Source: Pseudaminobacter soli (ex Li et al. 2025) (lineage in GTDB: Bacteria > Pseudomonadota > Alphaproteobacteria > Rhizobiales > Rhizobiaceae). From it: a stretch of 64,000 nt of DNA. A program made the position numbers and the translations under genes. Position 1 is the stretch's first letter; each line of letters starts with the position of its first letter. The stretch lies in assembly GCF_029892515.1 (NCBI RefSeq), contig NZ_JARXVF010000008.1, positions 1 to 64,000 on the forward strand, read 5' to 3'. Shown piece after piece: positions 38,748 to 47,653 of this stretch. The notes beneath the pieces were generated by a model. The model saw only the letters and a list, made by a program, of their open reading frames with translations, was not told where the DNA came from and did not search any database.

Positions 38748-40037
38748 ATGTTATACGTCGAACTTGCTATCGTCGTCGTCCTCATCTGCGTGAACGGCCT
38801 TTTGGCCATGTCTGAACTCGCAATCGTCTCGGCCCGGCCAGCCCGGCTCAAGGCGATGATCGACCGCGACGTCAGAGGTGCTGGCCGCGCCCTGGAACTC
38901 GGTTCCAATCCCGGCCGCTTCCTCTCGACCGTGCAGTTCGGCATCACGCTGGTGGGCGTCCTGTCGGGTGCGTTTTCGGGTGCCACGCTCGGCCACCGTC
39001 TGAGCCAGATCCTCATGGACAATGGCATGTCGAGCGGTGCCGCCAACGCGCTCGGCGTGGGCCTGGTCGTGGCCGTCATCACCTATGCCTCACTCATCGT
39101 CGGTGAGCTGGTGCCCAAGCAGCTCGCCCTGCGTAACCCGGAGAAGATCGCGGCGCGCGTGGCGCCGATGATGGACGTGCTCGCCAAGGCCGGCGCACCG
39201 CTGGTGTGGCTGCTCGACATCTCCGGCCGCAGCGTGTTGTGGCTGCTCGGCCAACGTGGCGAGAGCGAGGAAAAGGTCACCGACGAGGAGATCAAGATGC
39301 TGGTCGCCGAGGCCGAGCATCACGGCACCATCGAATCCGACGAGCGCCGCATGATCGCCGGCGTCATGCGCCTGGGCGACCGCGCCGTGCGCGCGGTGAT
39401 GACCCCGCGTCCCGAAGTGGACTGGCTCAACCTGCACGCCGACGAAGCGTCGATCCGCAAGCTTCTGATCGAGACGCTTCATTCCCGCCTGCCGGCCGGC
39501 GAAGGCAGCATCGACGCGATGGTGGGCGTGGTGCAGACGCGCGAAATCCTCGCCAACATTTTGTCGGGGCGTGGCTTCGATCCGGCCAACCATGTGCGTC
39601 CCGCCCCGATCGTTCACGACCAGGCCGACGCGCTCGACGTGCTGGCGACGCTGAAGGAATCCGACGTACCGATGGCGCTGGTGCATGACGAATACGGCCA
39701 TTTCGAAGGCATCGTCACGCCGGCCGACATCCTAGAAGCGATTACCGGCGTGTTCCGCGCCGACATCGACGAGAGCGATTTTGCGCCCGTGCAGCGCGAG
39801 GATGGGTCGTGGCTTTTGGCGGGCTACATGCCGGCCGACGAAATGGCCGACCTGCTCGACATCGACCTGCCCGAAAACCGCGACTACGAGACCGTCGCCG
39901 GCTATGTACTCGCGCACATGCACCACCTGCCCGCGACCGGCGAAAGCGTCAACGCGCAGGGCTGGCGCTTCGAAGTGGTCGATCTCGACGGCCGCCGCAT
40001 CGATAAGGTTTTGACCGCAAAGCTGTCGGGCGCATGA
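38748..40037 (+). CDS. CNNM/CorC/TlyC-type membrane protein (hemolysin family)
   Basis: A 429-residue inner-membrane protein. A DUF21/CNNM transmembrane domain (residues 1-180, with LAMSELAIVSARPARLKAMI, GELVPKQLALRNPEKIA) is followed by a CBS pair (about 205-330: VMTPRPEVDWLNL, ALVHDEYGHFEGIVTPADIL) and a C-terminal CorC_HlyC domain (YETVAGYVLAHMHHLPATGE). Such proteins are linked to Mg2+/Co2+ efflux or tolerance; the name hemolysin is historical. ATG at 38748. Confidence 0.9.
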   Translation: MLYVELAIVVVLICVNGLLAMSELAIVSARPARLKAMIDRDVRGAGRALELGSNPGRFLSTVQFGITLVGVLSGAFSGATLGHRLSQILMDNGMSSGAANALGVGLVVAVITYASLIVGELVPKQLALRNPEKIAARVAPMMDVLAKAGAPLVWLLDISGRSVLWLLGQRGESEEKVTDEEIKMLVAEAEHHGTIESDERRMIAGVMRLGDRAVRAVMTPRPEVDWLNLHADEASIRKLLIETLHSRLPAGEGSIDAMVGVVQTREILANILSGRGFDPANHVRPAPIVHDQADALDVLATLKESDVPMALVHDEYGHFEGIVTPADILEAITGVFRADIDESDFAPVQREDGSWLLAGYMPADEMADLLDIDLPENRDYETVAGYVLAHMHHLPATGESVNAQGWRFEVVDLDGRRIDKVLTAKLSGA

Positions 40038-40110
40038 CGCGGTAACGCAAGCCTCTTCAAAGGCTTGCCGCCACGATATGAATCAAGATCTGATCTGCCG
40101 TAGATAAAGC

Positions 40111-40133
40111 AAAGGGCGGCATCGCTGCCGCCC
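40111..40133 (-). terminator. Hairpin terminator of the FMN-reductase gene
   Basis: Stem GGGCGGC/GCCGCCC (40114-40120 with 40127-40133); on the minus strand TTTGCTTT follows. It sits between convergent genes and could also serve the plus-strand gene. Confidence 0.6.
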
Positions 40134-40165
40134 TGCCCGTCCCTGGGAGGAAATGTGCTTGCCGC

Positions 40166-40768
40166 TCAGGCGGCCTTGGTGGCGGCTGCGGCGGCATCGG
40201 CATCGCGCGCGGCCTTGAGCGCCTTGGCCCACCAGACCGTCTCGTCCAGCAGTGCCCTGCCGGCCTGGTTGATATGTTCGAATTCCTCGATCTTCTTGCC
40301 TTCCCTGATGGCAAGGAAATCGCCCCACACGATGTGAACCGCGGTCTTGGTCGGCGCCATCTGCAACTCGACAGCATGCATGCGCAGCTGCTCCACGGCG
40401 CGCGCGCCGCCGACACCGCCATAGCCGATGAAGCCGGCCGGCTTCCTGTTCCATTCATTGTAGGCGTAGTCGAGCGCGTTCTTCAGAACGGCGGTCGGGC
40501 CGTGATTGTATTCGGCGGCGGTGAAGACGAAGCCGTCGAGCGACGCGACCTTCTCCTGGAACTTGCGCGCGACCTCGCTCTGCGAGGGGCCCCATGCCGG
40601 AGAGACGGCCTCATCGAAGAAGGGCAGCGGATAGTCGCGCAGGTCGATAACTTCGACCTCGACATCTCCGCGCGCCTTGGCCAGACTGACGAACCATTCG
40701 ACGGGCTTGTCGGCGAAACGCGTCGGTCGCGTGGAGCCGACGACTACGCCGATCTTGGGCTTGGACAT
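40166..40768 (-). CDS. NAD(P)H-dependent FMN reductase / quinone reductase family
   Basis: A 200-residue flavodoxin-fold oxidoreductase: IGVVVGSTRPTRFADKPVEW (FMN phosphate loop), DGFVFTAAEYNHGPTAVLKN (FMN ring-binding region), and FIGYGGVGGARAVEQLRM. Relatives reduce FMN, quinones or azo dyes. ATG at 40768 after AAAGGAG. Divergent from an HxlR-type regulator gene across 88 bases; this pairing commonly means that the regulator senses electrophiles or quinones and controls the reductase. Confidence 0.9.
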   Translation of the reverse strand: MSKPKIGVVVGSTRPTRFADKPVEWFVSLAKARGDVEVEVIDLRDYPLPFFDEAVSPAWGPSQSEVARKFQEKVASLDGFVFTAAEYNHGPTAVLKNALDYAYNEWNRKPAGFIGYGGVGGARAVEQLRMHAVELQMAPTKTAVHIVWGDFLAIREGKKIEEFEHINQAGRALLDETVWWAKALKAARDADAAAAATKAA

Positions 40769-40784
40769 TGTGTTTGTCTCCTTT

Positions 40785-40820
40785 CGAAATCTGGTAACCG
40801 ATAGATACCGAGACTATATA
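40785..40820. promoter_or_regulatory. Candidate HxlR operator/promoter region
   Basis: The interval between the two divergent genes contains the inverted repeat GGTA-N9-TACC (about 40793-40809) and an AT-rich near-palindrome ACTATATAAGT just beyond it. Both are positioned to overlap the opposed promoters. Assignment to HxlR is inference. Confidence 0.4.
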
Positions 40821-40856
40821 AGTGACCTGAAAAACAGCGCACAAGGAGGCACTTTT

Positions 40857-41231
40857 TTGAAACCGAGGCACCTGCACCGCACCGAGGACTGCCGGGCCGT
40901 CAGCGATATCCTGCAGCGCGTGGGCGACAAATGGACCGTGCTTGTCGTCAGTCGGCTGGGCGACGGTCCCATGCGCTTCAACGAGTTGCGCCACATCATC
41001 GGCGGCATCTCGCAGAAGATGCTGACCTCAACTCTTCGCGGGCTGGAGCGCGACGGCTTCGTCACGCGCACCGTCTTTCCCACCATCCCGCCACGCGTGG
41101 ATTACGAACTCACCGAACTTGGTCACGAGCTACTGGTACCGGTCACCGCTCTGGGTGAATGGGCGCGCGTGAACACCGCACGCGTGACCGAGGCGCGGAT
41201 TAAATTCGACCTGGCGAATTCGAAGGCTTAG
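40857..41231 (+). CDS. HxlR-family transcriptional regulator
   Basis: A 124-residue winged-helix regulator of the HxlR/DUF24 family: a conserved early cysteine (RTEDCRAVSDILQRVGDKW), then LVVSRLGDGPMRFNELRHII, ISQKMLTSTLRGLERDGFVT and a wing VFPTIPPRVDYELTELG. The Cys is the expected redox or electrophile sensor. The TTG at 40857 was chosen as start because AAGGAGG lies 7 bases upstream and the family begins there; the open frame back to 40677 overlaps the divergent gene. Probably autoregulated. Confidence 0.85.
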   Translation: MKPRHLHRTEDCRAVSDILQRVGDKWTVLVVSRLGDGPMRFNELRHIIGGISQKMLTSTLRGLERDGFVTRTVFPTIPPRVDYELTELGHELLVPVTALGEWARVNTARVTEARIKFDLANSKA

Positions 41232-41241
41232 TCGGTCCTAG

Positions 41242-41634
41242 TTATTCCACCGGCACCGGCTTCGGCTTGCCCTCACCGTCCAGCGCCACCATGACGAAAT
41301 CGGCGTCGGTCACCCGTTCCATCAGGTCGGTGAGATAGCGCTGCGCCCAGGCCTCGACCTTCAGCGTCATCGAGGTGCGGCCAACGCGCGTGACATGGGT
41401 GTAGATGCACAGCGTGTCGCCGATCTTCATCGGCTTGGCGAATGACATTTCCTTCACCGCCGCCGTCACCACGCGGCCCTTGGCGCGCTCGGCGGCGCGG
41501 ATGCCGCAGGCAAGGTCCATCTGCGCCATCACCCAGCCGCCGAAGATGTCGCCGGCGGCATTGGCGTCAGCCGGCATCGCCAGCGTGCGCAAGGTAAGCT
41601 CGCCCGTTGGCTTGCCGTCTGCGAAATGGGGCAT
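41242..41634 (-). CDS. Acyl-CoA thioesterase, YciA-type hotdog protein
   Basis: A 130-residue hotdog-fold thioesterase: ELTLRTLAMPADANAAGDIF and GGWVMAQMDLACGIRA (with the catalytic Asp of the YciA group), followed by the long strands VVTAAVKEMSFAKPMKIGDT and LCIYTHVTRVGRTSMTLKVE. It hydrolyses acyl-CoAs. ATG at 41634 with AGAGGGAAC upstream; the frame open to 41745 is rejected. Convergent with the HxlR gene. Confidence 0.92.
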   Translation of the reverse strand: MPHFADGKPTGELTLRTLAMPADANAAGDIFGGWVMAQMDLACGIRAAERAKGRVVTAAVKEMSFAKPMKIGDTLCIYTHVTRVGRTSMTLKVEAWAQRYLTDLMERVTDADFVMVALDGEGKPKPVPVE

Positions 41635-41801
41635 ACTGTTCCCTCTCACCACTGAGTGCGGGCCGCACCAGTATCGTCCCGGCCAGAATGCGTCAACGCA
41701 CCGGCCGGAGCACCCCTCCCACTCCAGAGCTGACGATACTGACAATCATGGCATTAGATCGTAGCCTATGCCGCATTTCTCGAAGGCCGCGGAGCAAACA
41801 A

Positions 41802-42167
41802 TTGGCACTGCGATTGAATCGGATTGTGCTCTACGCACGAAATGTAGCCGGCATTGTCGATTTTTATGAAAGACATTTTGGTTTCGAAGCGCACCGCCAG
41901 GAAGGTGACAGAATCGTTGAGCTCATTTGCCCCAACGGAGGCGCGAACCTCCTGATCCATCAGGCCGGCAAAGCGCAAAAGGTCGGTCAATCTGCAGTGA
42001 AGCTGGTGCTCGACGTCGAAGACGTCGAGGCATTTCGCGAAGCATGTGCAAAGAATGGGCTAAACTTCGGGCCACTCCACCAGGCGGACGGCTATGTCTT
42101 CGCCAACGCGCGTGACCCGAACGGCAACTCCATCTCCATCTCTAGCCGGGCATATCGCGGCAAATAG
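41802..42167 (+). CDS. VOC-family (glyoxalase fold) protein
   Basis: A 121-residue single-module VOC protein: RLNRIVLYARNVAGIVDFYE, RIVELICPNGGANLLIH, VKLVLDVEDVEAFREACAKN and FANARDPNGNSISISSR, with the C-terminal Glu metal ligand replaced by Ser/Ile context. Function unknown. The start is uncertain: TTG at 41802 has GGAG seven bases ahead and matches the family N-terminus; ATG at 41748 would add 18 unlike residues and has no Shine-Dalgarno sequence. Confidence 0.75.
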   Translation: MALRLNRIVLYARNVAGIVDFYERHFGFEAHRQEGDRIVELICPNGGANLLIHQAGKAQKVGQSAVKLVLDVEDVEAFREACAKNGLNFGPLHQADGYVFANARDPNGNSISISSRAYRGK

Positions 42168-42308
42168 AACAAGATTGAGTTGTTGCGGTCTCGGCCTCCC
42201 GTCGCTTTTTTCACAGGCCATGCCGGTCGCCCATAGGCCGAGGCAGTGAAACGGGGTCTAGGCTTGAATCGATACTTCAGCCAGTTCGCAAACGGTCTTT
42301 CGTTTCCC

Positions 42309-43925
42309 ATGCAAGACTATGATTTCATTGTCGTCGGCTCCGGCTCCGCGGGCAGCGTAGTGGCCGAAAAACTGTCGGCCAGCGGGCGCTTCTCAGTGCT
42401 GGTGCTGGAGGCCGGCGGCACCGACCGCCGCTTTTTCGTGCAGATGCCGCTGGGCTATGGCAAGACCTTCTTCGACCCGGCGGTGAACTGGAACTACAAG
42501 ACCGAGCCCGACCCGGGCCTTGCCGGCAATGCCGACCACTGGCCGCGCGGAAAATTGCTCGGCGGCTCCAGCTCCATCAACGCCATGGTCTGGATCCGTG
42601 GCCAGCGCGAGGATTTCGACGACTGGGCAGCTGCCGGCAATTCCGGCTGGGGCTTCAACGATCTCCTGCCGATCTTCAAGGCTATCGAGGACAACGAAGC
42701 CGGCGCCGACGCATGGCGCGGGCGCGGCGGCCCGATCCACGTGACCGACAATCGCAGCCGCGTGCATCCCCTCACCCACCGCTTCCTGAAGGCTGGCCAG
42801 CAGGCTGGGCTCGCCCTCAATCAGGATTTCAACGGCGCGGCGCAGGAAGGCGTCGGCGTCTATCAGATCAATACCAAGAGCGGCCGCCGTTGGTCGTCCG
42901 CCCGCGCCTTCCTGCGCCCGGCGATGAAGCGCGCCAACGTCCGCGTCGTCACCAACGCGCTGGCGACGAAGATCCTGTTCGAGGGCACCCGCGCCGTCGG
43001 CATCGAATATCTGAAGAACGGTCGCACGGTTACCGCGCGCGCTGGGCGCGAGGTGGTGCTTTGCGGCGGCTCGGTCAACACGCCGCAACTGTTGCAACTT
43101 TCCGGCGTCGGCCCCGCCGATCTCTTGAAAAACCTCGGCATCCCGGTTGTGCACGTCAACGCCCATGTCGGCGCCAATCTGCAGGACCATCTCGGGATCA
43201 ACTACACCTATAAGGGCCGGCTGCCGACGCTGAACCAGACGCTGCGCCCCTGGTGGGGCAAGATGCTCGTCGGCATGCAATACCTCCTGATGCGCACCGG
43301 CCCGCTGTCGATGAGCATGAACCAGGGCGGTGCCTTCTTCCGCACGGATGACGGCCAGCGCCGCGCCAACATGCAGCTCTATTTCCAGGCCTTTTCAACC
43401 GTGCTGCCCAAGCCCGGCGAGCGGCCCATCCTGACACCCGATCCGTGGCCCGGCTTTTCCATCGGCCTGTCGAACTGCCGGCCCTCGAGCCGCGGCTCGA
43501 TCATGATCCGCACAAAAAACCCGCTCGACTATCCGAAGATCGTGCCCAACGCCTATTCGACCGAGACCGACGTCGCCGAGATGCTCGCTGCGGTGAAGTT
43601 CGTGCGCAAGATCGCGTCGATGCCGGCCATGACCGAGGTCATTACCGAAGAGGTGCTGCCCGGTCCGAAATGCGTCAGCGACGACGAGTTGATCGCCGAT
43701 TTCCGCAAGCGCAGCGGCACGGTCTATCACCCCGTCTCGACCTGCCGGATGGGACCGGACGCCTCGCAGTCCGTGGTCGACCCGCGCCTGCGTGTGCACG
43801 GCCTTGCGGGCCTGCGCATCGTCGACGCCTCGATCTTCCCTGACAACATCACCGGCAACACCAATGCAGCTTCCATTATGACCGGCTGGAAGGGCGCGGA
43901 GATGATTTTGGAGGACCACCCATGA
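42309..43925 (+). CDS. GMC-family FAD oxidoreductase
   Basis: A 538-residue glucose-methanol-choline oxidoreductase: N-terminal FAD motif DFIVVGSGSAGSVVAEKL, the GMC signature GGSSSINAMVWIRGQREDFD, and the C-terminal active-site region TVYHPVSTCRMG and FPDNITGNTNAASIMTGWKG. It oxidises an alcohol or polyol, passing electrons to oxygen or a quinone/cytochrome. ATG at 42309 fits the family; a GTG at 42246 is an alternative. First gene of a three-gene operon, overlapping the next gene by ATGA. Substrate unknown. Confidence 0.9.
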   Translation: MQDYDFIVVGSGSAGSVVAEKLSASGRFSVLVLEAGGTDRRFFVQMPLGYGKTFFDPAVNWNYKTEPDPGLAGNADHWPRGKLLGGSSSINAMVWIRGQREDFDDWAAAGNSGWGFNDLLPIFKAIEDNEAGADAWRGRGGPIHVTDNRSRVHPLTHRFLKAGQQAGLALNQDFNGAAQEGVGVYQINTKSGRRWSSARAFLRPAMKRANVRVVTNALATKILFEGTRAVGIEYLKNGRTVTARAGREVVLCGGSVNTPQLLQLSGVGPADLLKNLGIPVVHVNAHVGANLQDHLGINYTYKGRLPTLNQTLRPWWGKMLVGMQYLLMRTGPLSMSMNQGGAFFRTDDGQRRANMQLYFQAFSTVLPKPGERPILTPDPWPGFSIGLSNCRPSSRGSIMIRTKNPLDYPKIVPNAYSTETDVAEMLAAVKFVRKIASMPAMTEVITEEVLPGPKCVSDDELIADFRKRSGTVYHPVSTCRMGPDASQSVVDPRLRVHGLAGLRIVDASIFPDNITGNTNAASIMTGWKGAEMILEDHP

Positions 43926-45133
43926 AGATCACCGACGTAAAAACCTTCGTCGTCGGCAATCCGCCGCCGGGCATCGGCGGCAAGTACTTCATCTTCGTCA
44001 AGCTCACCACCGACGGCGGCGTGGTCGGCTATGGCGAGGCCTATAACGCCACCTTCTCCGCCCACGTCACCGCCCGCATGATCGAGGACATGGCCGAGCG
44101 CTATCTCATCGGCCGCGACCCGCACGACATCGAGAGCTTCTTTCGCCGCTGCTATTCATCCGGCTTCACTCAGAGGCCGGACGTCTCCGGCATGGGTTGC
44201 TTCTCGGCGCTGGAAATCGCCTGCTGGGATATCATCGGCAAGGAGGCGGGCAAACCGGTCTACAAGCTGCTCGGTGGCCAGGTTCACGAGAAGCTGCGCT
44301 CCTACACCTACCTCTATCCGCACACCGGTAGCGTCCACAGCGAGGACGCGCACGGCAGGAACGTTTACAACGACCCCGATCTGGCGGCCGAATGCGCGGC
44401 GCTCTACGTCAGTCAGGGCTTCAATGCGGTAAAGCTCGACCCCGCAGGCCCCTACACTGCCTTCGACGGCCATCAGCCGCGCCTTTACGACATCGACCTG
44501 TCGGCGCGTATGCTGAAGGCAATCCGCGAGGCGGTCGGCGACCGCGCCGACATCCTGTTCGGCACGCATGGCCAGTTCACCGCCTCCGGCGCGCTGCGCA
44601 TGGCCAAGGCCATCGAGCCCTACGACCCGCTGTGGTTCGAGGAGCCGGTGCCGCCGGACATGCCGGAAGTGATGGCGCAGGTTGCACGCGGCACCTCCAT
44701 TCCCATCGCCACGGGCGAACGCCTGACGACGAAATTCGAGTTCGCCCGCGTCATCGAAAACCGCGCCGCCACCATCCTGCAACCGGATCTCGGCCGCTCC
44801 GGCGGCATTCTCGAAACCAAGAAAATCGCGGCGATGGCCGAGGCCTACCACATCCAGATCGCGCCGCATTGCTATTGCGGCCCGATCGTCGGCGCGGCCA
44901 ACATCCAGCTCGCAGCGACGCTACCCAACTTCCTCATCCTCGAGTCTTTGAAGCAGTGGGACGGCTTCCACGAGAAGCTGCTCAAGAAGAAGATCGAGTG
45001 GCAGGACGGCAACGTCATCCCCTCGAAGGAACCCGGCCTCGGCGTCGAGCTGGACGAGGCGGTGTGCGAGGCACATCCCTGGACGGGCACGGAATTGCAC
45101 CTGCAGATGACGCAGGACCCGCTGTTTCCATGA
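43922..45133 (+). CDS. Enolase-superfamily dehydratase/racemase (mandelate racemase-like)
   Basis: A 403-residue enolase-superfamily enzyme. A capping domain (VKTFVVGNPPPGIGGKYFIF...) precedes the barrel with GCFSALEIACWDIIGKEAGK, YVSQGFNAVKLDPAGPYTAF (Lys general base), FGTHGQFTASGALRMAKAIE, WFEEPVPPDM (Glu metal ligand), ATGERLTTKFEF and IQIAPHCYCGP (His). It likely dehydrates an acid sugar by proton abstraction next to a carboxylate. The start ATG overlaps the upstream stop (ATGA), as does its own end with the next gene. Confidence 0.88.
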   Translation: MKITDVKTFVVGNPPPGIGGKYFIFVKLTTDGGVVGYGEAYNATFSAHVTARMIEDMAERYLIGRDPHDIESFFRRCYSSGFTQRPDVSGMGCFSALEIACWDIIGKEAGKPVYKLLGGQVHEKLRSYTYLYPHTGSVHSEDAHGRNVYNDPDLAAECAALYVSQGFNAVKLDPAGPYTAFDGHQPRLYDIDLSARMLKAIREAVGDRADILFGTHGQFTASGALRMAKAIEPYDPLWFEEPVPPDMPEVMAQVARGTSIPIATGERLTTKFEFARVIENRAATILQPDLGRSGGILETKKIAAMAEAYHIQIAPHCYCGPIVGAANIQLAATLPNFLILESLKQWDGFHEKLLKKKIEWQDGNVIPSKEPGLGVELDEAVCEAHPWTGTELHLQMTQDPLFP

Positions 45134-46047
45134 CCGAGACCTACGCATTCGTCGGTCTCGGCCACCTTGGCGGCCATCTGGCCGCTAGCCTGCTGCGCCA
45201 TGGCTCTGCGGTGACGGTGTTCGACCGCGACCCGGCCGCCGTCAGTCGGCTTGTCGCCCTCGGCGCACAGGCCGCTTCGAGCCCGGCCGAAGCCGCCTCC
45301 CGCGCCGGCAACGCCATCACCTGCCTGCCGTCGCCGAAGGTCAGCGAGGCCGTGCTTTGCGGTCCCGATGGCCTTCTTGTCGGCCTTCGCGAAGGCGCGA
45401 CCTGGATCGAAATGTCCACCAACGGCCGCGAAGACATTCTTCGCCTTGCCGGTCTGGCTGCAGCGAACCGGATCGAGACGCTTGAATGCCCGGTCACCGG
45501 TGGCGTGCATCTCGCGGCAACCGGCGGCATAACCGCGCTGGTCGGCGGCGATGCACAACTCTACGAGCGCCATCGCCCGGCCATCGAGGCCATGTGCGCA
45601 CGCTCCTTCCTGATGGGTCCGATCGGCTCGGCGGCGGTGATCAAGGTCATCACCAACATGCTGGCCTTCATTCATCTCGTCGCTGCGGGCGAAGCGCTGA
45701 TGCTGGCAAAGAAGGGTGGGCTCGATCTCGCCCAGTCATACCACGCCATCGTCGCCTCGTCGGGCAACAGTTTTGTCCACGAAACCGAGAGCCAACTGGT
45801 GCTGAACGGCTCTTATGACATCGGCTTCACCATGGATCTTGCACTGAAAGACCTTGGCTTTGCACTCGGCATGGGCCGTGATTTCGGCGTGCCGCTCGAT
45901 CTCGCCTCACGCGTCGGCGCCATCTTCGAACAAGGCAAGACAGCCTATGGCGGCGAGGCCTGGTCGACGATGATCGTCAAGCTTCTGGAAGACGCGACTG
46001 GAGCCGACCTGCGCGCTCCCGGCTTTCCGGCGAAGCTGACTGCCTGA
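45130..46047 (+). CDS. NAD(P)-dependent beta-hydroxyacid dehydrogenase
   Basis: A 305-residue 3-hydroxyisobutyrate dehydrogenase-type enzyme: N-terminal Rossmann GLGHLGGHLAASLLRHG, the substrate-binding LECPVTGGVHLAATGGITAL, the catalytic Lys in AAVIKVITNMLAFIHL and a helical C-terminal domain. It probably oxidises a beta-hydroxyacid or reduces a semialdehyde formed by its operon partners. ATG at 45130 overlaps the stop of the enolase-superfamily gene by four bases; the longer frame upstream is a shadow. Confidence 0.9.
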   Translation: MTETYAFVGLGHLGGHLAASLLRHGSAVTVFDRDPAAVSRLVALGAQAASSPAEAASRAGNAITCLPSPKVSEAVLCGPDGLLVGLREGATWIEMSTNGREDILRLAGLAAANRIETLECPVTGGVHLAATGGITALVGGDAQLYERHRPAIEAMCARSFLMGPIGSAAVIKVITNMLAFIHLVAAGEALMLAKKGGLDLAQSYHAIVASSGNSFVHETESQLVLNGSYDIGFTMDLALKDLGFALGMGRDFGVPLDLASRVGAIFEQGKTAYGGEAWSTMIVKLLEDATGADLRAPGFPAKLTA

Positions 46048-46126
46048 AAAAACGTTTTCGAAACAGCAGCTTGGCATGCCGGATTGAATCGATCCGGCAT
46101 GCGATTGAATCAAGATATGAGCGTCC

Positions 46127-47653
46127 CTATCCCTGCCCCGCAACCGACGCGAAGAACTCTTCCGGCCCGTCCACCTCGACCAGCCGTCGCTTGTCGATCA
46201 GCCAGAAACGATTGCCAACCGCACGGACGAAACTGCGGTCGTGCGACACGAGCAGGCAACTCGCCTCGCGTTCCAAAAGCTCCGCTTCCAACGCCTCCTG
46301 GCCGTCGATGTCGAGATGGTTCGTGGGCTCGTCGAGGAGATAGAAATTTGGGTTGGCAAGCCGAAGCGCGAGCATGCCGAGCCGTGCCCGCTGTCCGCCC
46401 GAGAGCTTGCCGATCGGCCGGTCCTGCATGTCGATACTCACCCCTGCCCCGGCCAGCAACGAACGTGCCCGCTGGTCGCCGACATCGAAGCGCCGGTTGA
46501 CCATTGCCAGCGGCGTGTCGTCGTCGCGAAGATCAGCCAGCGCCTGGTCCGCATAGCCCAGCACCACCGAAGGCGTCGCCCTGACAGTGCCCTGAGCCGT
46601 CGCGGCCTCCGCTATGGCCTTGCGGATCAGCTTAACGAGGCGCGACTTACCCGCTCCGTTGCGGCCCAGCAGGACGATGCGATCACCCTGGCAGATCCAA
46701 CGCTTGCCGGTATTGAACAGCAGCGTCCCGTCCGGCGTTTCGACCGGTGCATCTTCCAGCGTGATCAACACCTTGGCATGCGTGCCGCGATTGGCGAGTC
46801 TTATCGCACCCGCCGAACGCTCCTGATGCGCCGGCCGCGCAGCATCCTCCAGCCGCTCCGCCCGTTCCTTCAACTGCTTGGTTTTCACCACGAGCAGGTC
46901 GCTGCCGGAGTTGATGCCGATGTTGTTGAGCTTCGCCGCCTGCCGGCGCAGTTGCTGCGCGGTCTTCATGTCACGCTGGAACCTGCGCTCCTCCGAGGCA
47001 TCCACCTCGTCCAAGGCCGCCCGCGCCCGGCTATAGGGCAGCGAAAACGCCTGCGACTGCTCCGGCCGCAGGAACAGCGTGCGGTTGGTTGTGGCGTCGA
47101 GGAAGGCGCGGTCGTGGCTGGACATCACCACCGGCACATCGCGCGGCAGCGCGTTCAGCCATTCCTCCAGCTGACCGATGCGGGCAAGGTCGAGATGGTT
47201 GGTCGGCTCGTCGAGCAGCAGCACATCCGGCTCGGTCACCCAGACGCGCGAGAGCAGTGCCAGCCGTTGCCAGCCGCCGCTCAGCTTACCAAGCGGGCGC
47301 CGATAAAACTCCTGCGGCACGTCGAGCGAGGCCAATACGACATCGACACGCCAGGACTCCGTTTCGGCCTGCTCGGCCGGGAGCGCTTGATGAACCGCGT
47401 CGTAGAATGACGTGTTCAAGAGACCGGTTGGGACGTCCTGCTCGACGTGGCCAACACGCAGGCCGCGCGAGCGGGTAATTTCACCGGCGGTCGGCTCGAG
47501 GCCACCGGCGATGCATTTCAGCAGCGTGGATTTTCCGCGTCCGTTGGCCGCGATGAGGCCAAGGCGGTCGCCCGCCTCAAGGGAAAAGCTCAAATTCGAA
47601 AAAAGCGGCGTGCCGAGGGTGACGCCGAGATTGCGGGCATTGATCAAAGCCAT
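46127..47653 (-). CDS. ABC-F ATPase
   Basis: A 508-residue soluble ABC-F protein with two nucleotide-binding domains: Walker A GLIAANGRGKSTLLKC and LLGRNGAGKSRLVKL, signatures LSGGWQRLALL and LSGGQRARLGML, and Walker B VLLLDEPTNHLDL and FYLLDEPTNHLDI. The linker between the domains (about 225-300) includes a charged helical stretch but is short of the extended arm typical of antibiotic-resistance ABC-Fs. It probably acts on stalled ribosomes. ATG at 47653; the frame open to 47710 is unneeded. Confidence 0.92.
   Translation of the reverse strand: MALINARNLGVTLGTPLFSNLSFSLEAGDRLGLIAANGRGKSTLLKCIAGGLEPTAGEITRSRGLRVGHVEQDVPTGLLNTSFYDAVHQALPAEQAETESWRVDVVLASLDVPQEFYRRPLGKLSGGWQRLALLSRVWVTEPDVLLLDEPTNHLDLARIGQLEEWLNALPRDVPVVMSSHDRAFLDATTNRTLFLRPEQSQAFSLPYSRARAALDEVDASEERRFQRDMKTAQQLRRQAAKLNNIGINSGSDLLVVKTKQLKERAERLEDAARPAHQERSAGAIRLANRGTHAKVLITLEDAPVETPDGTLLFNTGKRWICQGDRIVLLGRNGAGKSRLVKLIRKAIAEAATAQGTVRATPSVVLGYADQALADLRDDDTPLAMVNRRFDVGDQRARSLLAGAGVSIDMQDRPIGKLSGGQRARLGMLALRLANPNFYLLDEPTNHLDIDGQEALEAELLEREASCLLVSHDRSFVRAVGNRFWLIDKRRLVEVDGPEEFFASVAGQG

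Noticed and set aside
44392-45129. Long in-frame extension of the hydroxyacid dehydrogenase through the enolase-superfamily gene
   Set aside because: The Rossmann motif starts right after ATG 45130, which overlaps the upstream stop; the extension is Arg-rich shadow sequence.
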